Positions 39,101 to 46,859 of a DNA stretch of 64,000 bases are shown here, piece by piece (positions within the stretch are counted from its first letter, which is position 1; each line of letters opens with the position of its first letter). The DNA is taken from NCBI GenBank assembly GCA_020850695.1, contig JADZEF010000419.1, positions 1 through 64,000 on the forward strand, given 5' to 3'. The notes under the pieces are model-generated. The model was given only the letters and a program-made list of their open reading frames with translations. It was not told the DNA's origin and ran no database searches. Source of the DNA: Planctomycetaceae bacterium. GTDB taxonomy: Bacteria > Planctomycetota > Planctomycetia > Planctomycetales > Planctomycetaceae. A program made the translations under genes and the position numbers.

Positions 39101-39842
39101 GTTCGACATCGTGCTGATGGACGTGCAGATGCCCGAGATGGACGGCCTTGAGGCGACGCGGATGATCCGCGCTGCGGAGCGCGATTCGCCCCGCCGCACC
39201 CCGATCATCGCGATGACGGCGCAGGCCCTGAAGGGAGATCGCGAGAAGTGCCTCGAGGCGGGGATGGACGAGTACCTCACGAAGCCGGTCAGGGCGACCG
39301 ACCTGCATGCCGCCATCGAGCGGTTGACCAGTGATGCAGAACCGGTGAATGGCACTCTTGCCGCAGCAACGGCGACTCTGCGCGGCGATCCATCGGGATC
39401 GCGTGCTGAGGACGAAGCGAACGAACTCGCGCGAGAACCGTCCAACGGTTTTGACGCCTCAGAAATCCGGGGCGCGGAATCAACGGCCGTCCCTGCACCG
39501 GTGAAATGGGATGTCGCATTGGAGGGAGTCGGCGGCGACCGCAGCCTCCTCCGCGAAGTCGTCGAGGCGTTCTGTCAGGAAGCGCCGACACATCTGCGCG
39601 GTATCGCAGAGGGGGCCGCGCACAACGATGCAAAGCTCCTGTCGCGATCGGCCCACACGCTCAAGGGAGGCCTGCGGTTTCTCGGGGTCGAGTCGGTCGC
39701 ATCCGTGGCCGAATCGCTGGAAAAAGCAGCCAAGGCCGGACGCACGCAGGGACACGAGCGGCAGATCGAAACACTGGAGCGGGAGGCGACCGAGATTCTT
39801 GACTTTGTCCGTCAGTGGCTGCGAGAGACGGACCCCGCGTGA
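36174..39842 (+). CDS. Hybrid sensor histidine kinase: 4 PAS, HisKA, HATPase, 2 receivers, Hpt
   Basis: A 1222-residue cytosolic phosphorelay protein without membrane segments. Order: PAS 1 (~18-140), PAS 2 (~148-265), PAS 3 (~275-395), PAS 4 (~405-525), a short coiled coil, HisKA with His549 in MSHEIRTP, HATPase (N-box NLVANAIKFT, G1 DTGIGVP, G2 GTGLGLAI), receiver 1 with Asp841 (LVDARMPG), receiver 2 with Asp983 (LMDVQMPEMDG), and Hpt with His1161 (AHTLKGG). All phosphorylation residues are present, so an internal His-Asp-His-Asp relay of the BarA/ArcB type is expected. The start is the ATG before SLFELLGPLVE. The next gene codes for a receiver protein, its obvious candidate partner. The stimulus is unknown. 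Confidence 0.93.
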   Translation: MPQSVSLSLFELLGPLVESNPQAVVVLDARGTVVLANSAASRVFGYRADEFPGRPCESLIGPRFLEVFARLRAHSSSHPTANGAASEGNGSGAPASDAANLIGGIRQNGEEFPVEVGVNPLPAVLGQYSAATFVDISERLRVEQALRDTEASYQSLVESLPLNVFCKDLQGRFNFVNQRFCDTVKMDRRQMLGRTDFDLFPRALAEKYVRDDRRVIDSGQPFDDVEEHREADGTVTYVQVLKAPVRDARGNIVGTQGMFWDVTEKKRAEDHRRESELRKRAIFEASLDCIITVDQENRIFEFNRAAERTFGYRRDEVVNQPVDVLFPSTSQERYRSNLDRYSARQEEGSLVGKRREVPARRKNGTQFLAEMTMQPIPMKGSMAFTIFLRDVTERRRTEDALRRSDARFRSLVQSNIIGIMICRLDGQVTEANDSFLQTVGYTREELLSGNIRWDEMTPVEYRGYDEIAKVQLREHGQAVPWEKEFFRKDGERVPVLIGVAMLEGSRNHCVCFVLDMTTQKQQERELQAAKEAADAANRAKTAFLASMSHEIRTPIHAILTATDLVLDMRPTPDQREYLHIVKDSGESLLSLINDVLDFSKIEAGRLDADEIEFRLRDAIGGTLKTVAVQAHARNLELVADVKPDVPDRVIGDVTHFRQVVVNLVANAIKFTEAGEVVVQTSLVSRDEDEVELQVSVRDTGIGVPESERERIFEPFEQVDNTMRRKVSGTGLGLAICKRLVESMRGRIWCESTVGRGTTFFFTVKLPLTGESEFEDGAETTAALRAMRVLIVDDNAACREAIADMFLSWGMAPTVVVDGAAALTELEKSRSEGTRFDLMLVDARMPGIDGFTLASDAQRRFGLPGSRILMLLTSGDSSGDISRCEQLGTPAYLMKPVNQSELFDTLMALIHGESSSRVLFRGAAEAVPQTGRSLDVLLTEDSPYNQKLALAVLSRRGHRVTVANNGREAVVALRKRPFDIVLMDVQMPEMDGLEATRMIRAAERDSPRRTPIIAMTAQALKGDREKCLEAGMDEYLTKPVRATDLHAAIERLTSDAEPVNGTLAAATATLRGDPSGSRAEDEANELAREPSNGFDASEIRGAESTAVPAPVKWDVALEGVGGDRSLLREVVEAFCQEAPTHLRGIAEGAAHNDAKLLSRSAHTLKGGLRFLGVESVASVAESLEKAAKAGRTQGHERQIETLEREATEILDFVRQWLRETDPA

Positions 39843-40161
39843 CGTCGCGGCGTTCAACAGGTTGCCGTAATGAGACCACGTACTTCTCACCACGGAGACA
39901 CGGAGACACGGAGACACGGAGACACGGAGACACGGAGACACGGAGACACGGAGACACGGAGACACGGAGACACGGAGAAATGCGGGGAAGGATCCGCAAG
40001 AAGCCGCGAATGCGAACTCTGTGGCGGGTTCAACAAGCACTTGGCCGCACACCTTTCATTTTCTTGATTTTTCTCCGTGACTCCGTGTCTCCCTGGTGGA
40101 AAATGCCTTTCATGTCCAAGTCCAGGCGTCACTCGACCAAGACCCTTTTCCGGATCCCGCG
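39843..40161. other. Intergenic region with an octamer array
   Basis: This gap holds the tandem octamer array (39891-39978) and its inverted partner arm (40068-40099). Open frames across the array are artefacts of the repeat. Confidence 0.7.
39891..39978. repeat. Tandem array of an octamer, 11 copies
   Basis: The octamer CACGGAGA is repeated eleven times without interruption from 39891 to 39978. The bases just before it and its first copies match the reverse complement of 40068-40099 (CTCCGTGACTCCGTGTCTCC), so the array is an expanded arm of an inverted repeat. Total extent of the inverted repeat is 39888-40099. Confidence 0.95.
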
Positions 40162-41070
40162 ATGACCACCCTGCTCGTCGTGGATGACTCGTTGATGGAC
40201 CAGAGACGTGCCGGCGGGCTGCTGCAGAAGCATCCCGAGTGGTCGGTCTATTATGCGTGCAACGGCAAGGAAGCGTTGCAGAAGATCGAGCTGCATCTGC
40301 CGGACCTCGTTCTGACCGACATGCAGATGCCCGAGATGGGAGGGCTCGAACTGGTCGAGATGGTCCGCAAGCGTTATCCGTTGCTCCCCATCGTGCTGAT
40401 GACGGCGCAGGGAAGCGAGGACATCGCGGTGTCGGCGCTCCAGGCCGGGGCGGCCAACTATGTTCCGAAGCGCGAGATGGCCCACGAACTGGTCGAGGTG
40501 GTCGAGCGGGTGCTGTCGGCGTCCTGTCGCGAACGGCATGTCGCGCGGCTGCTGACGCGGCTGGTGCGCCAGGAGCTGGCGTTCGAACTGGAGAACGACC
40601 TGCAGCTGATTCCGCCGCTGGTGCATCACCTGCAACAGGCAGGGGTCGTCCATCGGCTTTACACGGAATCCGAGTCAGTCCGCGTGGGCGTTGCGCTCGA
40701 AGAGGCGATGCTCAACGCCTACTACCATGGCAACCTGGAAGTGAGTTCGACCCTCCGCGAGCAGGACCATAATTCCTATTACGACCTGGCCCGCGAGCGT
40801 TCGCTGGCGGCGCCTTATCGTGAGCGCAGGATCGTGGTCGAGGCGACCTTCACGCCGACCGCCGGCGTGTACGTCATCCGCGATGAAGGGCCGGGCTTCG
40901 ATCCCTCCACGCTGCCCAGCGCGGTCGATGCGGCGAACATCGAAAGGCCGTGCGGGCGGGGCCTGCTTTTGATGCGGACGTTCATGGATGAGGTGCGTTT
41001 CAACGTGATCGGGAACGAGGTGACGATGGTGAAGCGTCGTGGATCGCGTAACGAAGCGCCGGAACAGTAG
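40162..41070 (+). CDS. Receiver domain fused to RsbW-like HATPase
   Basis: A 302-residue response regulator. The receiver (1-120) has acidic pair VVDDS, phospho-acceptor Asp53 (LTDMQMPEMGG), the switch Thr in LMTAQGS and the Lys in VPKRE. The output half (~165-295) is an ATPase of the anti-sigma/RsbW type: N-box EEAMLNAYYHGN, G1 RDEGPGFDP, G2 CGRGLLLMRTF. Such proteins usually act by binding or phosphorylating an anti-anti-sigma factor, so phosphorylation of Asp53 could gate a partner switch. It lies 319 bp after the hybrid kinase and is its most likely target. No STAS-domain or sigma gene is in the window. Confidence 0.88.
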   Translation: MTTLLVVDDSLMDQRRAGGLLQKHPEWSVYYACNGKEALQKIELHLPDLVLTDMQMPEMGGLELVEMVRKRYPLLPIVLMTAQGSEDIAVSALQAGAANYVPKREMAHELVEVVERVLSASCRERHVARLLTRLVRQELAFELENDLQLIPPLVHHLQQAGVVHRLYTESESVRVGVALEEAMLNAYYHGNLEVSSTLREQDHNSYYDLARERSLAAPYRERRIVVEATFTPTAGVYVIRDEGPGFDPSTLPSAVDAANIERPCGRGLLLMRTFMDEVRFNVIGNEVTMVKRRGSRNEAPEQ

Positions 41071-41172
41071 GATGAGTGAAGAGAGCGAGCCCGCGCGTCG
41101 CGGGGGGCGGTTCGCTAGAATGGCGATCTGGACTGCCATAGAGACCCGTGCGCGTTCGCGAGCTGTTGCCCG

Positions 41173-42462
41173 ATGTCGAGTGAGATTGAGATTCATCCGG
41201 TCGATCGTCCCATCCGGGGAACGATCCGCCCCCCCGGTTCCAAGAGCCTGACGAATCGGGCATTTGTCGTGGCGGCGCTGGCGGATGGAACGACCGAACT
41301 GACCGGCGTTCTCGACAGCCGCGACACCCGGGTGATGGTCGACAGCCTCCGGCGACTGGGGCTCGACGTCGCCCATGACCCCATGGAAGGAACCGCCCGC
41401 GTCGTCGGTTGCGGGGGAAAGTTTCCCAACGCGAATGCCGAACTGTGGCTGGAGAACAGCGGCACCAGCATTCGGTTTTTGACGGCCGCCTGCACGCTGG
41501 GGCACGGGACGTATCGACTCGACGGCAACGCCCGGATGCGGGAACGGCCGATTCTCGACCTCGTCACCGCCCTTCGGGGACTCGGAGCCGAGATCCGCTG
41601 CGAGACTGAGAGCGGGTGTCCGCCGGTCGTCATCAAGGCGAATGGTTTGCCCGGCGGGCGGGTGAAGGTCCGCGGGAATATCTCGAGCCAGTACCTCAGC
41701 GCCCTGCTGATGGCGGCCCCGCGGGCGACGTCGCACGTTGAGCTGGAGCTCGAAGGGGAACTGGTTTCGGAGCCATACGTCGAGATGACGTTGCGGGTGA
41801 TGGAGCAGTTCGGAGTGAAGGTCGCCATCGAACGGACGGAGAGCGCGACGGTGTATCACGTGCCGCGGCAGGCCTACCGGGGCTGCGCGTACGACATCGA
41901 GCCCGATGCCTCGGCGGCCAGTTACTTCTTCGCGGCGGCCGCCATCACAGGGGGCGAAGTGACGGTCCCCGGATTATCGCGCGTAGCGCTCCAGGGGGAT
42001 GTTGAATTCGCCTCGGTGCTTGAGCAGATGGGTTGCCGCGTGATCTGGGGACGCGATTCCATCACGGTGCAGGGGGGGCCGCTGCGCGGCGTGGACGTCG
42101 ATATGAATGCCATCAGCGATACCGCCCAGACGCTGTCGGCGGTGGCCGTATTCGCCGAGGGATCGACGCGAATCCGGAGCGTGGCCCACATGCGGCACAA
42201 GGAGACCGATCGCGTGTCGGCCGTCGCGACGGAGCTGCGACTGCTGGGCCAGATCGTCGAGGAACATGACGACGGACTGACGATCACTCCGTCTCCCGTC
42301 GTTCCCGCGACGGTCGCCACCTATGACGATCACCGCATGGCGATGAGCTTCGCCCTGATCGGCCTGCGGGCGAAGGGAATCCGGATTGCCGACCCCGACT
42401 GCACGTCAAAGACGTACCCGCACTACTTCATCGACCTGCGACGATTGTGCGACGAATCGTGA
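41173..42462 (+). CDS. aroA: 3-phosphoshikimate 1-carboxyvinyltransferase (EPSP synthase)
   Basis: A 429-residue cytosolic enzyme joining shikimate-3-phosphate and PEP, step 6 of the shikimate pathway. Seen: [12 protein letters not shown] with the catalytic Lys24, the central [14 protein letters not shown] (LXXGNAGTAXR-type motif), [25 protein letters not shown], and the C-terminal [15 protein letters not shown]. Length is standard. It follows the receiver-HATPase gene by 102 bp; the other shikimate gene in the window (2-1099) is far away. Active-site residues look complete. Confidence 0.95.
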   Translation: MSSEIEIHPVDRPIRGTIRPPGSKSLTNRAFVVAALADGTTELTGVLDSRDTRVMVDSLRRLGLDVAHDPMEGTARVVGCGGKFPNANAELWLENSGTSIRFLTAACTLGHGTYRLDGNARMRERPILDLVTALRGLGAEIRCETESGCPPVVIKANGLPGGRVKVRGNISSQYLSALLMAAPRATSHVELELEGELVSEPYVEMTLRVMEQFGVKVAIERTESATVYHVPRQAYRGCAYDIEPDASAASYFFAAAAITGGEVTVPGLSRVALQGDVEFASVLEQMGCRVIWGRDSITVQGGPLRGVDVDMNAISDTAQTLSAVAVFAEGSTRIRSVAHMRHKETDRVSAVATELRLLGQIVEEHDDGLTITPSPVVPATVATYDDHRMAMSFALIGLRAKGIRIADPDCTSKTYPHYFIDLRRLCDES

Positions 42463-42775
42463 CGCCGCCGAGACCGTCGCGCGCAGCCTGCGTCATTCGT
42501 CGCCGGCATGCTCGATGTGCCGCGAGGAATGATGTCACTCGAGGGGTCCGGGACTGGGAGATTAGGGCGTCCCTGAGGCAGCAAGCGGGCGGTTCCGGCT
42601 GAAGAAATCGTCGGGTCATGGGGCGAACCCCCTCTCAATCCAGTGAGCACTTTCGTCACTCCCACCTGCGGAATCTGCTCTTGCCCGAATCCGCGTTCCG
42701 TGGCAGATTACGCCCCCTTTCCCCGATCCTCGCGCGTCCTGCGCTGATCTCGTTCCCACCTTCGGCATCTTTCCC
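42463..42775. other. Intergenic region, no gene seen
   Basis: This gap separates aroA from the following lipoprotein gene. I see no hairpin, repeat or supported small gene. Confidence 0.5.
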
Positions 42776-43354
42776 ATGTCCCGCCGCCTTCATCCCGTGC
42801 TGACGTTGATCGTCTGCGTGGGGGTCAGTGCGTGCTCCGGACTGGAACCGGCCCGCATCACCGATGGGCGGCGGGTTCCAGGGAACCCGATTTTTGTGCG
42901 GGCGAATAATGACGAGGTGGTGTGGGAGCGGGCGGTCGACGTCGTCCACGACTACCAGTTCGAGATCCTCCGCGAGAACCGGCTGGACGGAATCCTCGAA
43001 ACGAAGCCGAAAGTCGGATCGGGCCTGTTCGAACCGTGGCAGCGCGAGACGCTGGGGTTCAACAACCGGCTGGAAAGCACGCTGCAATCGATTCGGCGTC
43101 GGGCGATCATCACCGTCACCCCGCAGGAGGGGGGATTCCTGGTCGGCGTCGAAGCTCTGAAGGAGCGCGAGAACGTCCTCGGCGTGGCCGAGAACGCCCA
43201 GGGACAGGCCTCCTTCCCCGAGAACGCCGAGTTGCAGCGCGACCTGAATCTTGTCGTGGGACAGTCGGCTCCGTCGGGATGGATTCCGCTCGGCCGAGAC
43301 CCGGTTCTCGAAGAGAGCATCATCTGCCGGTTGCGGCAGGCGTTCTCGCGCTGA
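42776..43354 (+). CDS. Putative lipoprotein, 192 aa
   Basis: The N-terminus (MSRRLHPVLTLIVCVGVSACSG) is a lipoprotein signal with VSAC as lipobox and Cys20 as the expected acylation site. The rest is a soluble domain with VWERAVDVVHDYQFEI, LDGILETKPKVGSGLFEPW and RRRAIITVTPQEGGFLVGVEAL, suggesting alternating helices and strands of the kind found in planctomycete outer-surface lipoproteins. I cannot name the domain. The start was chosen because the signal begins there; no strong ribosome-binding site is visible. Confidence 0.75.
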   Translation: MSRRLHPVLTLIVCVGVSACSGLEPARITDGRRVPGNPIFVRANNDEVVWERAVDVVHDYQFEILRENRLDGILETKPKVGSGLFEPWQRETLGFNNRLESTLQSIRRRAIITVTPQEGGFLVGVEALKERENVLGVAENAQGQASFPENAELQRDLNLVVGQSAPSGWIPLGRDPVLEESIICRLRQAFSR

Positions 43355-43794
43355 CCGCACCGCAGTTGGCCGGCCCTCATCGCTCCCGCCGAAGTGCATT
43401 TTTTCCGGCCGTCTTTGAAGCGCCGCGGTGACGACACCTCTGCTTCTTCTCGCCCGACTCGATCTGCCATTGAGATCGCAATGATCGCGGCGAAACCAGT
43501 CTGAGACGCCAGACCCTCCCCAACCTCTGCGTCTTCCCTCTGCGAACTCCGCGTTGCTGGTTTCTGCTTTTTGTCTGGAACAGGACCGAAGAATCAAAAG
43601 GCAATGAACGCAGAGTTCGCAGAGGGAAGAAGCAGAGAGGAGGGAGACCGCCACGAAACGACGTCATCGGGTCGCGCGATCGTGAGGTCGATGAGCCGAG
43701 CTACATTCCGCCTGGTTTCTGCTTCGAATCCTGACGAGTTTTGTTCTCACTGCGACTTCGCATCGATACAGAATCAAGGCAATGCGAGAACGTC
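43355..43794. other. Intergenic region between convergent genes
   Basis: This gap separates the lipoprotein and ubiX genes, which converge. It holds the inverted repeat at 43524-43640. No gene is supported. Confidence 0.6.
43524..43640. repeat. Long-loop intergenic inverted repeat
   Basis: The left arm 43524-43557 contains CTTCCCTCTGCGAACTC; the right arm 43601-43640 is its near-perfect reverse complement with a three-base insertion. The spacer is ~43 bp. The sequence word differs from the CCACGGA type but the architecture is the same. Confidence 0.85.
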
Positions 43795-44499
43795 CTAAGC
43801 GTCTTCCGTCGCGTTCTGGCCGCCCCATCGCTTGAACAGCGCGTGCCGCACGCCGAGCTGGTCGCAGATGCGGCCCACCACGAAGTCGACCAGGTCCTGG
43901 ATCGACGTTGGGTTGTGATAGAACCCAGGCATCGCGGGGAGCACCACGGCTCCCGCATCGGTCAGCCGCTTCATGTTGTCGAGCTGGATGCTGCCGAGCG
44001 GCGTCTCGCGCGGGACGACAATCAGCTTGCGGCGTTCCTTGAGATGGACGTCCGCGGCACGCTGGATCAGGTTCGATGACTGGCCGTGGGCGATGCTCGC
44101 CAGCGTTCCCATCGAGCAGGGGCAGATCACCATGCCATCCGTCAGAAACGACCCGCTGGCGATCCCCGCGCTGAAGTCCATGTAGTGATGGTACGTCAAC
44201 CGGCCTCGCGAAGACTCGCTCTCGCTGAAGACCGAGCTGTTGCCCAGCCCCGAAGATCCCGACACGCGTCGTACCCCCAGGCGGCTGTCGTGGACCAGGT
44301 CAGCGTCGGGAGGGAGCAGATCCGACTCGTCGAGTGAAGCCAGATCGATGGACAGGCCGAGTTCGTGCTTGATGACCTGGCAGGCGGCGGGGCTGACCGT
44401 CAGATGCACGTTGCGGCCGAGGGACAGCAGCGCGTCGAGCAGCCGCACCGCGTAAATCGACCCGCTCGCTCCCGTGATGGCCACGACAAGATCAGACAT
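43795..44499 (-). CDS. ubiX: Flavin prenyltransferase UbiX
   Basis: A 234-residue flavoprotein that attaches a dimethylallyl group to FMN, producing the cofactor for UbiD-type decarboxylases. Seen: VVAITGASGSIYAVRLLDAL at the start, the FSAGIASGSFLTDGMVICPCSM region with the SGS and CPCSM motifs, RAADVHLKERRKLIVVPRETPL, and MPGFYHNP at the C-terminal end. Length is slightly above the usual ~190 because of an inserted loop (~85-105). It is the last gene of a minus-strand cluster and starts 7 bp after the DUF350 gene. No ubiD is present in the window. Confidence 0.93.
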   Translation of the reverse strand: MSDLVVAITGASGSIYAVRLLDALLSLGRNVHLTVSPAACQVIKHELGLSIDLASLDESDLLPPDADLVHDSRLGVRRVSGSSGLGNSSVFSESESSRGRLTYHHYMDFSAGIASGSFLTDGMVICPCSMGTLASIAHGQSSNLIQRAADVHLKERRKLIVVPRETPLGSIQLDNMKRLTDAGAVVLPAMPGFYHNPTSIQDLVDFVVGRICDQLGVRHALFKRWGGQNATEDA

Positions 44500-44506
44500 A
44501 GACCCG

Positions 44507-44815
44507 CTATCCCATAATGGCCGCCGCGATGATCAGCGAGAGCCCCAGCAGCACCGAGCCCATGATGATCGCCAGCGCCGTGTTCTGGTCTTCCTCGATT
44601 TCCTTCCGCACGCAGAACGGCGACAGCTTGACGAACAGCCACATGCTGAGCGCCAGCACGAAGATGCCGATCAGAGCGAAGATCACCGCGGCCGCGAGGT
44701 GCGGCACCAGCATCCGCCACGGGCTCGATTCACCGGTCGGCAGCGCCTCGGCGAGCAGGGGAATCGTAGTCAGCCGCGCCATTCCCGCCACGATGGACGA
44801 AACTGTCAACGTCAT
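44507..44815 (-). CDS. DUF350 family small membrane protein
   Basis: A 102-residue membrane protein. Three hydrophobic spans can be seen: an N-terminal one (MTLTVSSIVAGMARLTTIPLL), a central one (LAAAVIFALIGIFVLALSMWLFV), and a C-terminal one (IIMGSVLLGLSLIIAAAIM). The KEIEEDQNTALAI linker is the DUF350 signature. No biochemical function is established for the family. The start at 44815 was preferred to the longer frame because it begins directly at the first span. It lies between the Gly-rich protein and ubiX. Confidence 0.8.
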   Translation of the reverse strand: MTLTVSSIVAGMARLTTIPLLAEALPTGESSPWRMLVPHLAAAVIFALIGIFVLALSMWLFVKLSPFCVRKEIEEDQNTALAIIMGSVLLGLSLIIAAAIMG

Positions 44816-44887
44816 AAATCCCTCAATACGCCCGGTTCGCAGCCGCTTTCCGAAATGCCGTCCGTTCCACGCCACCAGGGCCGACGC

Positions 44888-45094
44888 TCACTTGCCGCCG
44901 CCCCAACCCCCCGAACCGCTTGTTGAACGGCCGCCCGGAAAGTAATAGCCGCCTCCGCCCGAAGGTCCGTACGATGTCCCCGACGAGCCGAAGCCCGATC
45001 CGCCGAAGCTGGGGGCCTTCCAGCCGAGGGCCGAGGCCGTGGCAAACCACAGGCAGACCGCCGCACCCACGACGAGATAGGTCTTGAACAACAT
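44888..45094 (-). CDS. Small Gly/Ser-rich exported protein
   Basis: A 68-residue product. The N-terminal hydrophobic stretch (MLFKTYLVVGAAVCLWFATASA) is a signal peptide or anchor. The rest is Gly, Ser and Tyr-rich (GGSGFGSSG, GGGGYYFPGG, GGWGGGK), so it is probably disordered. Its position between DUF1501 and DUF350 genes on the same strand supports a real gene, since short Gly-rich frames alone would be weak evidence. Function unknown. Confidence 0.6.
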   Translation of the reverse strand: MLFKTYLVVGAAVCLWFATASALGWKAPSFGGSGFGSSGTSYGPSGGGGYYFPGGRSTSGSGGWGGGK

Positions 45095-45169
45095 GAGGCG
45101 ACCCGCGACGAGAGGCCGATTCGGCGAGGGAACCCGGCGCGGGGCAATCCCCGGCCCAATCACTCGGCG

Positions 45170-46582
45170 TCAGAATAGCTCATCGAGCGGCCGCCCGCAC
45201 GGGAGGACCGGGTGCGGACGCCCCGAATTGTCGACATAGTTCACGTCCGGGTCGACACCCAGATGCCGATACACCGTCGCGAGGACGTCCTGCGGGCACT
45301 TGGGATTGTCCTTCGGAACCATTCCCTTCGAGTCGGTCGACCCGACGATGCGGCCCCCCTGGGCGCCGCCCCCCGCAATGGCGACCGACATGGCGTTCGG
45401 CCAATGGTCGCGTCCCGGCTTGTCGGCCCCCGCCCGCGTGTTGATGAGCGGCATGCGGCCCATCTCGCCCCAGGCCACGACCAGCGTCCGCTCGAGCAGG
45501 CCGCGGTCGGACAGGTCCTGGATCAGGGCCGAGTACGCGAGATCCCATCGCGGAAGGAACTCGTTCTTCAGCGACCAGAAATTGTCCTCGTGGGTGTCCC
45601 ACCAGCGGCAGTCGACCGTCACCAACCGCACTCCCGCCTCGACCAGCCGCCGCGCCAGCAGCACGCGCTGTCCCCAATTGGGAGCGTCGCCCCCGGCGAA
45701 TACCCGCGTCGAGCGATAGTTCGGAAAAATGCCATAACGCTCGCGGGTCGCCGCCGACTCGGACGCGAAGTCGAAGGCCTTCCGAGCGCGGTCGCCCGTC
45801 ATCATGCTCCACGCCTGACGGTCGAAGTCGTCCATGGCGGCCATCACGCCCGAGCCGTCGACCTGCCGCCGCAAGCGGTCCATCTCTCCCCGCAGTTCCA
45901 TTCGCGAACCGAGCCGCGAGACCGACAATCCCTCGGGCGAGCTGAGGTCGGGCACCGTGAACGCCGCATTCGGATCGCCGGGGTCCGCCTGCGTTTCGAA
46001 GGGACGATACGCCGCGCCGAGGTAAGACGAGTTCGTCCCCGGAACCATCCGCGGAATCATGACATACGCGGGGAGCGTGGGGTCGAGTCGCTGAAGCTGC
46101 TTCTTGACGATCGATCCGACGCTCGGGGCGACGTTGCCGCTCGGATCGCGTCCTGACGGATAGCCGGTGAAGCAGATCTGGTCGCCCGAGGAGTGATCGG
46201 CGAGGCCGTCTTCCTTGCGGTGCGCCATGCTGCGGATGATCGACCATTTATCGAGGCAGGCGGCCGTCTTCGGCAGATGCTCGCTGAGCTGGATGCCGGA
46301 GATGCGGGTGCTGACGGGATGAAACTCGCCGCGATACTCGGCGGGAGCGTCGGGCTTCATATCCCACATGTCGAGGTGGCTTGGCCCACCCCGCATCCAG
46401 AGGATGATGACGGACGTGTCCTTGCGGGTGGCAAGCCCCTGCGACTCGGCCCGCAACAACCGAGGCAACGAGAGCCCCCACGCCGCACCCGCCCCCAGGA
46501 CGCCCGCCCGCAGAAACTCGCGCCGGTTGCGACGCAGCCCGCGCTCGAACTGAAGGCAGCCGGTGGGCATCGTCTGACTCAT
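45170..46582 (-). CDS. DUF1501 family exported protein (Tat substrate)
   Basis: A 470-residue DUF1501 protein. The Tat signal is RRNRREFLRAGVLGAGAAWG. Motifs: IILWMRGGPSHLDMWDMKPDAP (first box), LARRLVEAGVRLVTVD, WGEMGRMPLIN (the usual GEFGRT box altered to GEMGRM), GRDHWPNAMSVAIAGGGAQGG and the C-terminal LPCGRPLDELF. ATG at 46582 was chosen; one at 46603 is also in frame. It heads a minus-strand cluster (Gly-rich, DUF350, ubiX). The altered GEMGRM box sets it apart from the other paralogues here. Confidence 0.9.
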   Translation of the reverse strand: MSQTMPTGCLQFERGLRRNRREFLRAGVLGAGAAWGLSLPRLLRAESQGLATRKDTSVIILWMRGGPSHLDMWDMKPDAPAEYRGEFHPVSTRISGIQLSEHLPKTAACLDKWSIIRSMAHRKEDGLADHSSGDQICFTGYPSGRDPSGNVAPSVGSIVKKQLQRLDPTLPAYVMIPRMVPGTNSSYLGAAYRPFETQADPGDPNAAFTVPDLSSPEGLSVSRLGSRMELRGEMDRLRRQVDGSGVMAAMDDFDRQAWSMMTGDRARKAFDFASESAATRERYGIFPNYRSTRVFAGGDAPNWGQRVLLARRLVEAGVRLVTVDCRWWDTHEDNFWSLKNEFLPRWDLAYSALIQDLSDRGLLERTLVVAWGEMGRMPLINTRAGADKPGRDHWPNAMSVAIAGGGAQGGRIVGSTDSKGMVPKDNPKCPQDVLATVYRHLGVDPDVNYVDNSGRPHPVLPCGRPLDELF

Positions 46583-46859
46583 CGGTGCTCGACCTTCGGT
46601 CACGAAAACAGAATCGTCCGCAATTGACGCGAGCGCGTCGCGCTGCGGCGAACAATGTCACATCTTTCCATCGACCGTGATCGTACCCGCCCTTGCGGAT
46701 GAATCAACCGCGCTCGATGGATATGGCGTCGTGACGAAGCAATTCGGCGAGCGTGGTCCGTTCCGGCGAGAGAGCGTTGCGTTTGACGATGATCGCGACA
46801 GGAACATCCGAGGTTTTGATCCGCGCTTGCGTTCTTTCGCGGGAGCGAAAGACGACCGA

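Noticed and set aside
39891-39978. CRISPR-like array
   Set aside because: The repeat unit is eight bases with no spacers, and no cas gene is present; it is a simple tandem array.
39480-40052. Repetitive protein with a SPCLRVSV motif
   Set aside because: It is only the translation of the octamer array in another frame, with no start context or domain.
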